Part shown: positions 16,906 through 25,092 of the stretch, in pieces
Numbering within the stretch: position 1 is the first letter of the stretch
Layout: the number at the start of each line of letters is the position of its first letter
Origin: Chryseobacterium indologenes
Lineage (GTDB): Bacteria; Bacteroidota; Bacteroidia; Flavobacteriales; Weeksellaceae
Direction: 5' to 3'
DNA: 64,000 bases
NCBI RefSeq assembly: GCF_018362995.1
Contig: NZ_CP074372.1
Span: 620,001 to 684,000 of the forward strand
Made by a program: the position numbers and the translations under genes
Notes under the pieces: model-generated
The model's input: the letters and a program-made list of their open reading frames with translations, nothing else
What the model was told of the DNA's origin: nothing
Databases searched by the model: none

Positions 16906-16980
16906 AGATGCAAATTTCCGAAAATTCCCTGACAGTTGCCAGTGAAGAATATATTTTACATAGTCCTTTTTATAGAAAAA

Positions 16981-17847
16981 TTAATTCAAAACTTCATTGA
17001 TCTTAGGATATTGAGAAATCTTTCTGAAAACAAACTTGTTGCTTTTCTGCAGTTTTTCAATAAACAGATCCAGCTCATTGATAGAATCTGTATCTCTTAG
17101 ATATTGATCATGAGTAAGGAAAACCAGATGTCTTGACGTTTTCTCAAGATCATTAAAGAATATACTGTCCACTTTCTTGATCATGGCTTCATGGCTTCCT
17201 TTTAAAGTCATTTTCTGGGAAGGTCTCCATTCAAGATCCCAGCCGATTACTTTGTAACCTGCTTTTTTAAGACCATCAGCGGCTGCAGTAGAGCTTTTGA
17301 TATCAGTTACATTAATATTGTTAAGTCTCCAGATGTTCCTCCCCGGAGTTCTTGCTATTTTGTCAGAAAGCTTTAAGCTGTCTTTGGCGATATCAAAATC
17401 GTGTACTACAGATTCAGCATTTTTATAAAAATCTGTGTATTTGTTATGGGCATGGCTAAAACTATGGTTGGCCAGTTCTACAAGAGGATTTTGCTTCAGA
17501 AGCAATAAATCATCTTTTTGTTTTTTGCTTCCATAGGCATGTTTTCCTACCAGAAATGCGGTTGCGCAAACATTTCTTTTATCCAGGATTTTTAAAAGAT
17601 TTTCCGTTCCCTGATTGGGACCATCATCAAAGGTAAGGTAGATCACTCTCTTATCAGGATCTACGCTTTCATCATCCATTTTAGGGACTATTTCTGCGGA
17701 AGGATGTTCCTGTGAATTGACGACGGGGTCATTATTCACTTCATTTTTAAAATTACAGCTATACAGTAAAGCCGAAGTTGCACTCATCAATGCAAACATC
17801 CCGAGAAAAGTCTTATTTGTTGACTTTCCCGCAAAAATTTTTCTCAT
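16981..17847 (-). CDS. Polysaccharide deacetylase (NodB-type) lipoprotein
   Basis: 288 residues with a lipoprotein-type signal: a hydrophobic stretch ending in the lipobox LLYSC, which would anchor it to a membrane facing the periplasm or surface. The NodB homology domain starts at YLTFDDGPNQGT (catalytic Asp-Asp) and continues with ANHSFSHAHN, the metal-binding HxxxH motif, and RTPGRN. It likely removes acetyl groups from N-acetylglucosamine-containing glycans such as peptidoglycan or exopolysaccharide. Monocistronic by spacing. Confidence 0.85.
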   Translation of the reverse strand: MRKIFAGKSTNKTFLGMFALMSATSALLYSCNFKNEVNNDPVVNSQEHPSAEIVPKMDDESVDPDKRVIYLTFDDGPNQGTENLLKILDKRNVCATAFLVGKHAYGSKKQKDDLLLLKQNPLVELANHSFSHAHNKYTDFYKNAESVVHDFDIAKDSLKLSDKIARTPGRNIWRLNNINVTDIKSSTAAADGLKKAGYKVIGWDLEWRPSQKMTLKGSHEAMIKKVDSIFFNDLEKTSRHLVFLTHDQYLRDTDSINELDLFIEKLQKSNKFVFRKISQYPKINEVLN

Positions 17848-18139
17848 AAAGATAATGGAATTTAATTTGTTAAAAATCGTTAAAAATAACAGTTGAAAGT
17901 TAACAAATTACATGCCATGCTGTGCAGGTATTTTCCTTTTTAAGTTTATTTTAAGAACTTTATTTTAAGAGATATTTCCTTTGTTCGATGAATTGTGAAG
18001 TTATGATTTGGTTTTCTTTAAATTTTAACATTTACAAATACGAAACCAATAGCTTTTCTCTATTTTTATTAAGGTTTCAATATTCTTCATGTAATGGGGA
18101 ATTATTTAATTTTAACAAAACCAGAATAATACATTGGTT

Positions 18140-18868
18140 TTATTCTAAGATGCTTTTTAAATACAAAGAATTTGTAATAGCTGATGTGCCCCAGGTATTA
18201 TTAAAAAATATAAAAGCGGTTTGCTGAGAACTTCTGATTTTCCCTGCAAGTTTATCCAAAAAGGATTCACTGTATTCAGATTTATAAAGAACGGGTTTTC
18301 CGTGAAGTCTGTAATAGAGGATCTCAGGATGATTAATAATAAAATCTTCGGGAAGATTGCCTGGAAAACTGACACCAGAGAAGACGATATTATGTTGTTG
18401 TAAAAGATCAAATATGTCTTTTTGCCACCATGAGATGTCTCGGAATTCAATAACGTTCAGAAATGTATGGTCGATACAGTTGATGATCCGTTCTGTATTT
18501 TCTGCTGTATTTTTAAAAGAAGGAGGAAACTGATAGAGAAATCCTGCAAGTTTATCTTTCAGATTACTTTGAATGTGATCACAGAATGCTGCAATTTCTT
18601 CTTTTGAATTTTCAAGACGGTTGATATGGGTAATAGTTTTTGGAATTTTAATGAAAAATTTAAAATCATCCGGTGTTTCATCATACCATTTCAACAATGT
18701 CTTAGAAGTCGGTTTTCTATAAAAAGTAGAATTAATTTCTACCGAGTTGAATGTTTTTGAGTATAAAGAAAGAAAATCTTTACTTGGGGCATCTTTAGGA
18801 TATAAAGACCCTTTCCAGTCGTTATTATAAAATCCCGAACACCCTATGTAAAGATTTTCTTTTGCCAT
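18140..18868 (-). CDS. DUF72 domain-containing protein (YecE-like)
   Basis: 242-residue TIM-barrel protein of the DUF72/YecE family. The start (IGCSGFYNNDWKGSLYP), FNSVEINSTFYRKPT, FIKIPKTITH and the late FFNNTWG block are diagnostic. Biochemical function of the family is unknown. Its start lies 4 bases from the end of the P-type ATPase gene, which precedes it on the same strand, so it is probably read through from the ATPase gene. The 292-bp gap between it and the deacetylase holds AT-rich DNA with no recognisable element. Confidence 0.88.
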   Translation of the reverse strand: MAKENLYIGCSGFYNNDWKGSLYPKDAPSKDFLSLYSKTFNSVEINSTFYRKPTSKTLLKWYDETPDDFKFFIKIPKTITHINRLENSKEEIAAFCDHIQSNLKDKLAGFLYQFPPSFKNTAENTERIINCIDHTFLNVIEFRDISWWQKDIFDLLQQHNIVFSGVSFPGNLPEDFIINHPEILYYRLHGKPVLYKSEYSESFLDKLAGKIRSSQQTAFIFFNNTWGTSAITNSLYLKSILE

Positions 18869-18872
18869 AATA

Positions 18873-21740
18873 TTATTTTATATCCAGATCCACGGAGTTT
18901 AGTCTCAATGAATTCAGAATCACAGACAGGGAACTGAAGCTCATTGCTGCCGCTGCAATCATCGGTGATAGCAGAATTCCAAAGAATGGATACAATAATC
19001 CTGCCGCAACGGGAACTCCCAGTACATTATAGATGAACGCGAAGAACAGGTTTTCTTTGATGTTTTTGAGAAGCTTTTCACTTAATAATTTCGCTTTTGC
19101 AACTCCCAGAATATCTCCTTTTAATAAGGTAATCTCAGCACTTTCAATCGCAACATCTGTTCCTGTTCCCATGGCAATTCCAACATCAGATTGGGCAAGG
19201 GCAGGGGAGTCATTGATTCCGTCTCCGGTCATAGCAACGATCTTGCCTTGCTGCTGCAGTCTTTTTACCTCGTTCAGTTTATCTTCAGGAAGACAGTTGG
19301 CTTTGAAATGTTTGATTCCTAACTCATCAGCTACGGCTTTGGCTGTATGCTCATTATCTCCGGTCATCATAATCACATCAATTCCTTCACTTATCAGCTG
19401 CTTAACTGCTTTTTTAGAGCTTTCCTTTATCTTATCTGTAAAACTTATAAAGCCGAGCACCTGCTGATCCTGTGCTATATAAGAAATCGTATGTGCTTTT
19501 GACTGTACTTCCACAGCTTTTTGCTTTAAACTTTCCGGAATGGTGATCTGATGTGAAGTCAACAGACTTTCGTTTCCTAAATAAGCTGTTTTGCCATTGA
19601 TATTTCCCTTTACTCCTTTTCCTGAAATGTTTTCAAACTGATCTACTTTTTCAGAAGTTATACTTTCTTCTTTTGCTCTTTTTATGACAGCATTGGAAAG
19701 TGGGTGTTCCGAGTTTTGATTCAAAGAAAAGGCCAGTTTTAAAATCTGATGCTGATCTCCGGTTACGGTTTCAATATATTCTACAGAAGGTTTTCCTTCC
19801 GTTAAAGTTCCTGTTTTATCCGTGATCAGAACATTTACTTTATTCATTTGTTCAAGAGCTTCAGCATTTTTGATCAGGATTCCGTTTTTGGCACCTTTCC
19901 CGATTCCTACCATTAAGGACATAGGAGTTGCCAGTCCCAGGGCACATGGACATGCAACAATCAAAACAGCAACAGCATTCACGAAAGCAAATAAAGTTCT
20001 TTTTCCTTCCGGGCCGAAAAACTGCCACAGGATAAAAGTAAGCACAGCAATAAGAATAACTACAGGAACAAAAACTTTTGAAACCTTGTCAGTAAGCTTC
20101 TGGATTGGCGCTTTGCTTCGGCTGGCTTCATTAACCATCTTAATGATTTGTGATAGCAAGGTTTCGTCACCTACTTTTTCAGCCTTCATTATAAATACCT
20201 GATTACCATTTATCGTTCCCGAAGACACTTTATCATCTACATTCTTTTCAACAGGAACAGGTTCACCTGTGATCATACTTTCGTCTACGATAGAATTCCC
20301 CTCGGTAATCTTTCCGTCTACAGGAATTTTTTCTCCCGGTTTTACCTTTAATAAATCTCCAATTTTTACCTGAGAAAGCAGTACTTTCTTTTCTTCACCG
20401 TTTACCATAAGATTGGCTTCGTCCGGTGAAAGGTTCATTAATTCCTTGATGGCATTACCTGTTTTTTTATGAGCCGCAGCTTCCATTAACTGGCCTAAAA
20501 TAACAAGGGTTAAAATCACACAGACAGCTTCAAAATATAACGGGATTTCATGATTGTGTCCACGAATTTCATGCGGAATAATGTCCGGAAATACTAGAGC
20601 TACAATACTGAAAATAAAGGCGGCAGCCACACCCAGTGCTATAAGGCTGAACATGTTGAGATTCCAGGTTTTGAAAGAAACCCATCCTCTTTTCAACAGG
20701 AACCATCCGGAATAAAACATCACCGGAAGAGTTAAAGCAAGTTCAATAAACCCTTGAATCTGGTGAGAAAAAGGAAAATTGATAAACATGCCACCCATTG
20801 ACAGAATGAAAACGGGAATGGTAAATGCTAGTGAAGTAATGAATTTCTTCTTTAATATATTGTATGTCTCATCCTCTTCATCCTCACCGCTGTCCGGCAT
20901 TCTTACGAGATCCATTCCACAGATCGGGCAGTCTCCAGGTTCGTCACGGATGATTTCCGGATGCATAGGACATGTGTATTTTGCGGTTTTCTTTTCCGGA
21001 TACTTCACCAGATCCATACCGCAGACAGGACATCCTACGTTGGAATCATAGGTTTTATCTCCTTCACAATACATCGGACAGTAATATCTGCCTGCCATTT
21101 CATCAGTTACTTTAGGAGCTTCGTGGGTATGGCTGTGATGATCATGATTATGATGATGAGCGTGGGAATGAGAATGATGCTGGTGTGAACTTCCTTTTTG
21201 AACAAGCTCTTCAGTGATTGGCTCTAAATGCATATGACAGACAGGACAATCTCCTTTTTCATTATACACTTTATCGCCTTCGCAAAACATTGGACAATAG
21301 TGTTTTCCAATACTGTCTTTAAAGTTTTCGGGAAGGTTGGTGGCTGAAAAGGTGGGCTTATGATTGGGGTCTTTGGCTAACTTTTCTTCAATAGGTACCA
21401 GATACATTTTGCAGACAGGGCATCTCTCACCTTGTTTGAAATATACTTTATCCCCTTCACATTCCATTGGACAATAGTATACTGAAGAAGGAGATACACG
21501 GTCCTGAGGTTTTACAAAGGCTTTCTCAGGGTTATTCGGGTCTTCAAGTCTGTATTTTCCTATTTCTGCCAAAGCATCATTTAAAACTGAAAGTTGTACT
21601 CCATGATCGGAAGTAATTGTTGCGGTATTGTTTTCCAGATTGACATCGGCCTGAACACCCTCAACACTGTTCAGTTGATTTGAAATCTTTTTCTGGCAGC
21701 CGGAACAGGTCATTCCGAGTATTTTATACTGTTGTTCCAT
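18873..21740 (-). CDS. copA: Copper-translocating P1B-type ATPase with HMA, four HMBD modules and His-rich linker
   Basis: 955 residues from ATG 21740; an in-frame TTG at 21770 is less likely. Order: HMA domain (residues 1-65, GMTCSGC); four heavy-metal-binding HMBD modules at about 88-118, 148-175, 219-248 and 255-281, each YxCPM...CPxCxMxL; a His-rich stretch at 185-207 with 13 histidines; then the P-type core. The core has CPC ([10 protein letters not shown]), [17 protein letters not shown] and [11 protein letters not shown]. Late [11 protein letters not shown] and MSFSSLSV segments match the Cu+ group. It should export Cu+ from the cytoplasm. An HMA-AraC regulator gene lies upstream. Confidence 0.95.
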   Translation of the reverse strand: MEQQYKILGMTCSGCQKKISNQLNSVEGVQADVNLENNTATITSDHGVQLSVLNDALAEIGKYRLEDPNNPEKAFVKPQDRVSPSSVYYCPMECEGDKVYFKQGERCPVCKMYLVPIEEKLAKDPNHKPTFSATNLPENFKDSIGKHYCPMFCEGDKVYNEKGDCPVCHMHLEPITEELVQKGSSHQHHSHSHAHHHNHDHHSHTHEAPKVTDEMAGRYYCPMYCEGDKTYDSNVGCPVCGMDLVKYPEKKTAKYTCPMHPEIIRDEPGDCPICGMDLVRMPDSGEDEEDETYNILKKKFITSLAFTIPVFILSMGGMFINFPFSHQIQGFIELALTLPVMFYSGWFLLKRGWVSFKTWNLNMFSLIALGVAAAFIFSIVALVFPDIIPHEIRGHNHEIPLYFEAVCVILTLVILGQLMEAAAHKKTGNAIKELMNLSPDEANLMVNGEEKKVLLSQVKIGDLLKVKPGEKIPVDGKITEGNSIVDESMITGEPVPVEKNVDDKVSSGTINGNQVFIMKAEKVGDETLLSQIIKMVNEASRSKAPIQKLTDKVSKVFVPVVILIAVLTFILWQFFGPEGKRTLFAFVNAVAVLIVACPCALGLATPMSLMVGIGKGAKNGILIKNAEALEQMNKVNVLITDKTGTLTEGKPSVEYIETVTGDQHQILKLAFSLNQNSEHPLSNAVIKRAKEESITSEKVDQFENISGKGVKGNINGKTAYLGNESLLTSHQITIPESLKQKAVEVQSKAHTISYIAQDQQVLGFISFTDKIKESSKKAVKQLISEGIDVIMMTGDNEHTAKAVADELGIKHFKANCLPEDKLNEVKRLQQQGKIVAMTGDGINDSPALAQSDVGIAMGTGTDVAIESAEITLLKGDILGVAKAKLLSEKLLKNIKENLFFAFIYNVLGVPVAAGLLYPFFGILLSPMIAAAAMSFSSLSVILNSLRLNSVDLDIK

Positions 21741-21835
21741 GATTCTTAAATTTATATTACAAATTTCCAAAATGGAAGTTTAAGGTTGTTATAAATTTAA
21801 GGATAATAGTTATAAAATTAGGCGAGGTTGGGGAT

Positions 21836-21895
21836 GAGAGTTTAGTGTTTGAGAGTTTAGTGTTTGAGAGTTTGAGGGTGTGAGAGTATGAGGAT
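21836..21895. repeat. 15-bp tandem intergenic repeat
   Basis: GAGAGTTTAGTGTTT occurs twice in tandem (21836-21850, 21851-21865), followed by degenerate GAGAGTTTGAGGGTG units. It lies between the HMA-AraC gene and the copper ATPase. Simple purine-rich text-like repeats of this kind are common in flavobacterial intergenic DNA. Confidence 0.6.
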
Positions 21896-21946
21896 TTGTA
21901 AGAAAGATAGGAATATTTAACACCTTCACTTACAAACATTCTTACT

Positions 21947-22507
21947 TTATAGATTATCAAGCGCTTTGCGGTTGTGTTCTTTAAGTTTTTTGAATTCAGT
22001 AGGGGTAAATCCGGTTGTATTTCTGAATTGGGAAGAAAGATGCTGAACACTTTTATAGCCAAGCTTTCCGGCAATTTCGGTAAGATTGAATTCATTATAG
22101 AGAAGAAGTTCTTTTACTTTTTCAATTTTCTGAAGAATAAAGAACTGTTCTAAGGTGATATTTTCGTTTTGTGAAAATGTCTTTGAAAGTGAACTGTAAT
22201 CCTTATGAAGTTTTGAACTTAAAAATTCTGAAAGCAGAAAGTCTTCAGCAATATCAAGGTCGCTGATCTTTATAATGATCAGGTTTTTGATTTTTTCAAC
22301 AACCTGATGTGCGGAATCCATGATTCTTTCAAAACCTGTAGCAAGCAGCTCTTTTTCGATGGCCTGCAGCTTCTCAGGAGAAACTTCAGTTTCAGTTTCT
22401 GCTTCACCTAATATGACGGCACTTGTTTTTACACCTGTATTATTAAAGATGTTTTCTACTGCCGCAATGCACCTGTTGCAGACCATGTTTTTTATGAAAA
22501 TTTTCAT
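21947..22507 (-). CDS. AraC-type regulator with N-terminal HMA-like metal-binding domain
   Basis: 186 residues. The first ~65 resemble an HMA domain: MVCNRC (residues 8-13) has the CxxC spacing, and KELLATGF sits at the last helix as in HMA folds. Residues ~80-186 form an AraC-type double helix-turn-helix (NITLEQFFILQKIEKVKELL, then LTEIAGKLGYKSVQHLSSQF and TGFTPTEFKKL). Metal binding by the CxxC would let it sense Cu+ directly. It lies upstream of the copper ATPase on the same strand and overlaps the thioesterase gene by 4 bp. An additional in-frame start is not needed. Confidence 0.85.
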   Translation of the reverse strand: MKIFIKNMVCNRCIAAVENIFNNTGVKTSAVILGEAETETEVSPEKLQAIEKELLATGFERIMDSAHQVVEKIKNLIIIKISDLDIAEDFLLSEFLSSKLHKDYSSLSKTFSQNENITLEQFFILQKIEKVKELLLYNEFNLTEIAGKLGYKSVQHLSSQFRNTTGFTPTEFKKLKEHNRKALDNL

Positions 22508-22899
22508 AGACTGTTGTTTAGCCTGTCTTTTACGAATTCAATCTGGGTTTTGCCATGAGGAGAAGGGTTGCCTTCTGCATCCAGGTTTACCATTACGATT
22601 TTTTCTACCGTAATAATAGTTTGATGGGTCATTTTATTTCTTACATCACATCTTAAAGTAACAGAAGAAGATCCGAAATGAGTTGCCTCAATCCCTATTT
22701 CTATAATGTCACCCTGCTTGGCGGAACTTACGAAATTAATTTCTGAAATAAATTTGGTGACCACTTTTGTATTTTCCAGTTGGATAATAGCATACAATGC
22801 CGCTTCTTCATCGATCCATTGAAGGAGTCTTCCTCCGAAAAGTGAGTGATTAGGATTTAAGTCTTCGGGCTTTACCCATTTTCTTGTATGGTAGTTCAT
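22504..22899 (-). CDS. Acyl-CoA thioesterase (hotdog fold)
   Basis: 131 residues from ATG 22899; an in-frame TTG at 22950 is less likely. The hotdog-fold signature of the YciA/acyl-CoA thioesterase II-like group is seen in HSLFGGRLLQWIDEEAALYA, with a catalytic Asp in IDEEAA, and in INFVSSAKQGDIIEI. It would hydrolyse acyl-CoA in the cytoplasm. It overlaps the HMA-AraC gene by ATGA, so the two are translated together even though the link to copper is unclear. Confidence 0.87.
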   Translation of the reverse strand: MNYHTRKWVKPEDLNPNHSLFGGRLLQWIDEEAALYAIIQLENTKVVTKFISEINFVSSAKQGDIIEIGIEATHFGSSSVTLRCDVRNKMTHQTIITVEKIVMVNLDAEGNPSPHGKTQIEFVKDRLNNSL

Positions 22900-22995
22900 A
22901 TCTTTAATAATTTGCAGTACAAATTTAGTGTTAAAAGCTGATGTATTCAAAAGAATAGTATTTATTGATCTGAAAATACTGATTCATTTTCTCAA

Positions 22996-23409
22996 TCATT
23001 TTCTTTTGGAGCGCATCGCTTTTGTTTTTGTAACAGAAGAGTCATTCAATAACGTTTGATATTCTTTGCTTTCTACAGGAATCATAGCTACTTTTCCTTC
23101 TGGGTTATGATGAAACCCAAATCCATATTTCTTCGCCAGGGGAGAGCAGCGGAGACATGGCTGGCCTTTGGAAAAGAATTTTTCTCTTTCTTTCTGTTTT
23201 TCGTGTTCTGAAATATCATTTTTAATGGCATAACACTCAAAAATAATATCATCTGATGAATATTGATAAGGATTTTTTATCAGTATTTCGTATTGAAGAC
23301 GGGCAATTGTTTTTTCTTTTTTCTCAGCAGGAATCTGAGCCTGGGAAACAGGGCAATCTTCGGCTGCTTCAATAAGAGTGTTGGTGTAATTAGTAGTATG
23401 CTGTTTCAT
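22996..23409 (-). CDS. DUF6157 family protein
   Basis: 137-residue soluble protein recognised as DUF6157 from the start (TTNYTNTLIEAAEDCPVSQAQ) and NPYQYSSDDIIFECYA. Two cysteines in QPCLRCSP and a basic C-terminus (KTKAMRSKRK) are visible. Function is unknown. It lies 96 bp upstream of the thioesterase on the same strand and may start that operon. Confidence 0.75.
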   Translation of the reverse strand: MKQHTTNYTNTLIEAAEDCPVSQAQIPAEKKEKTIARLQYEILIKNPYQYSSDDIIFECYAIKNDISEHEKQKEREKFFSKGQPCLRCSPLAKKYGFGFHHNPEGKVAMIPVESKEYQTLLNDSSVTKTKAMRSKRK

Positions 23410-23772
23410 TTTCTGACTTTAGTTGGTGTTTATTAAATTCAGATAGCAGAAAGTTCTATAAATAGAATACTATCTTATGGATTATCAAAGTTATAGATGT
23501 TAAATGTCTTTTTTATTTAAAAAAAATTAACTAATTTTATAATAATGAATTTGTATGTATAACTGGTTGTAAATCAATGTATTTTATTATATTTAGACTG
23601 TTTTTGGTTTTAGAGATTCAACATAATGTGAGAAATATTAAAAAAAAGCTTTGATTTGAAATTTTTAATTGTATCTTGCATACGTTTATATTTGGAATCA
23701 ATATTTGTTCATTAATTTATGTTGTTTTTCTTTTATATACCAAATTTTTATTAATTTTTTAATTTATTCAAA
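23410..23772 (+). promoter_or_regulatory. 363-bp AT-rich leader region of the RRM protein gene
   Basis: No coding potential seen. A possible -7 element TATATTTG lies at 23687-23694 with TTG 15 bp upstream (23669-23671), shorter than the usual spacing. This would give a ~70-nt A/T-rich leader before the ATG at 23773. Long AT-rich leaders are common for cold-induced RNA-binding protein genes, but no specific motif was identified. Confidence 0.4.
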
Positions 23773-24138
23773 ATGAACATTTTTGTTTCAAACATCAATT
23801 ACGCAACTAAAGAGTATGAGTTGCACGATCTATTCGCAGAATTTGGTGATGTATCATCAGCTAAAATCGTTACAGACAGAGAAACTGGTCGTTCTAGAGG
23901 TTTCGGTTTCGTAGAGATGGGTGATGAAGAAGGACAGCAGGCTATTGAAGCTCTTAATCAAAAAGAATTCAACGGAAAAGCTCTAAACGTATCTGAGGCT
24001 AAGCCTAGAGAAGAAAAACCAAGAAGAAGCTTCGACAACAACCGTGGCGGAGGTTATGGTGGTGGTAACAACAACCGTGGCGGAGGCTATGGTGGTGGTA
24101 ACAACAACCGTGGCGGAGGCGGCGGAAATCGTTGGTAA
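23773..24138 (+). CDS. RRM RNA-binding protein with RGG-like glycine-rich tail
   Basis: 121 residues: one RRM domain (1-80) with RNP2 IFVSNI and RNP1 RGFGFVEM, then a basic linker and a tail of 11-residue repeats (NNRGGGYGGGN). This is the glycine-rich RNA-binding protein type found in Bacteroidota and cyanobacteria, often cold-responsive. The RNP1 aromatic residues are intact, so RNA binding is expected. It has its own leader and terminator. The tail repeats are nearly identical at the DNA level. Confidence 0.93.
   Translation: MNIFVSNINYATKEYELHDLFAEFGDVSSAKIVTDRETGRSRGFGFVEMGDEEGQQAIEALNQKEFNGKALNVSEAKPREEKPRRSFDNNRGGGYGGGNNNRGGGYGGGNNNRGGGGGNRW
24037..24129 (+). repeat. 33-bp tandem repeat coding the glycine-rich tail
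   Basis: Units starting AACAACCGTGGCGGAGG at 24037, 24070 and 24103; the third is truncated and diverges to GGCGGCGGA. The two full units differ by very few bases. Confidence 0.85.
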
Positions 24139-24145
24139 AAATATG

Positions 24146-24170
24146 AAGCGGCTTTTAAGCCGCTTTTTTT
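24146..24170 (+). terminator. Terminator after RRM gene
   Basis: Stem AAGCGGCTT / AAGCCGCTT with a TT loop (likely opening to four bases), followed by a run of seven T. Confidence 0.88.
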
Positions 24171-24277
24171 ATGCAATTTAATTTCCAGTAAATCATTTGA
24201 TTAGAGTTTTGTATTGAAATATTGAAGTGTTTTGGCATAATTTTAGAAAATTATCAATCAATCAAAAAGTAATTATA

Positions 24278-25036
24278 ATGAAAAAACATTTATTAACATT
24301 AATGATGGTGTTTGGCGGGTTGCTGATCAATGCACAAAGTATTTATGCAGGGCAGACCCTAAGACAGGACAAAAAATACTGGGCAGATAATAATGAGTAT
24401 TATCTGATCTTCCAGAATGATGGAAACCTCGTTTTTTATAACAGATCCGGTTCTCCTGCATGGGAATCGAAAACTACAAACAGAGGCGTAAGAGCAATTT
24501 TTCAGGAAGATGGTAATCTGGTAGTATATTCACGTGGAAACGGAGTTGCTTTCAGTTCAAATACTGATGGTAAAGGAGCTGACAAGTTATCCGTTCAGGA
24601 TGATGGTAATCTTGTTATTTATAATGGATCTAACCCTTTATGGGCATCTAAAGGCGGTATCAGAAACAATAATGGCTGGGGTAATCGTGACCGTTACGGC
24701 AACAAAGATTATATGTCAACAGGATACAGATTCCGTAAGGATGCAAAACTGTATTCTTCAGACGGACGCTATTATCTGGTATTTCAGGATGATGGTAATC
24801 TTGTTTTGGCTAATAGAAACGGGAATGCTATCTGGGCTACAGCAACTGATAATAGAGGAAGCAAAGCTGAATTTCAAGGTGACGGAAACCTGGTAGTATA
24901 TGATTCTTATAACAGAGCTGTTTGGAGTTCAAATACAGAGAACAGAGGTGCTACAAAACTTACAGTACAAAATGACGGGAACCTTGTGATCTACGGAAGA
25001 AATTCTCCACTATGGAGCTCCGGAACCAATAGATAA
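24278..25036 (+). CDS. Secreted bulb-type mannose-binding lectin-like protein
   Basis: 252 residues from ATG 24278; an upstream in-frame start at 24227 would precede the signal peptide MKKHLLTLMMVFGGLLINAQ. After cleavage it consists of two B-lectin domains with six repeats of the mannose-site motif (QNDGNLVFY, QEDGNLVVY, QDDGNLVIY, QDDGNLVLA, QGDGNLVVY, QNDGNLVIY). They sit in two sets of three separated by a Gly/Asn/Arg linker (NNNGWGNRDRYGN). The fourth motif has A in place of Y. No T9SS sorting domain is seen, so it is probably periplasmic or released. It may bind mannose-type glycans. Confidence 0.9.
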   Translation: MKKHLLTLMMVFGGLLINAQSIYAGQTLRQDKKYWADNNEYYLIFQNDGNLVFYNRSGSPAWESKTTNRGVRAIFQEDGNLVVYSRGNGVAFSSNTDGKGADKLSVQDDGNLVIYNGSNPLWASKGGIRNNNGWGNRDRYGNKDYMSTGYRFRKDAKLYSSDGRYYLVFQDDGNLVLANRNGNAIWATATDNRGSKAEFQGDGNLVVYDSYNRAVWSSNTENRGATKLTVQNDGNLVIYGRNSPLWSSGTNR

Positions 25037-25054
25037 ACCGTTTTATATACAATG

Positions 25055-25088
25055 AAAAAAGACTGCCGTAAGGACAGTCTTTTTTTTG
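25055..25088. terminator. Terminator between lectin and DUF4153 genes
   Basis: AAAAAAGACTG ... CAGTCTTTTTTT with an imperfect inner stem; A-run left and T-run right, so it can act on both strands. Confidence 0.82.
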
Positions 25089-25092
25089 ATCT

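Noticed and set aside
19033..21188. Several open frames on the + strand opposite the copper ATPase gene
   Set aside because: They are antisense to a full-length conserved protein, have no recognisable domain and reflect codon bias of the real gene.
24037..24129. Possible CRISPR-like repeat
   Set aside because: The 33-bp periodic repeat is in frame within the RRM gene, has no spacers, and encodes a glycine-rich tail.
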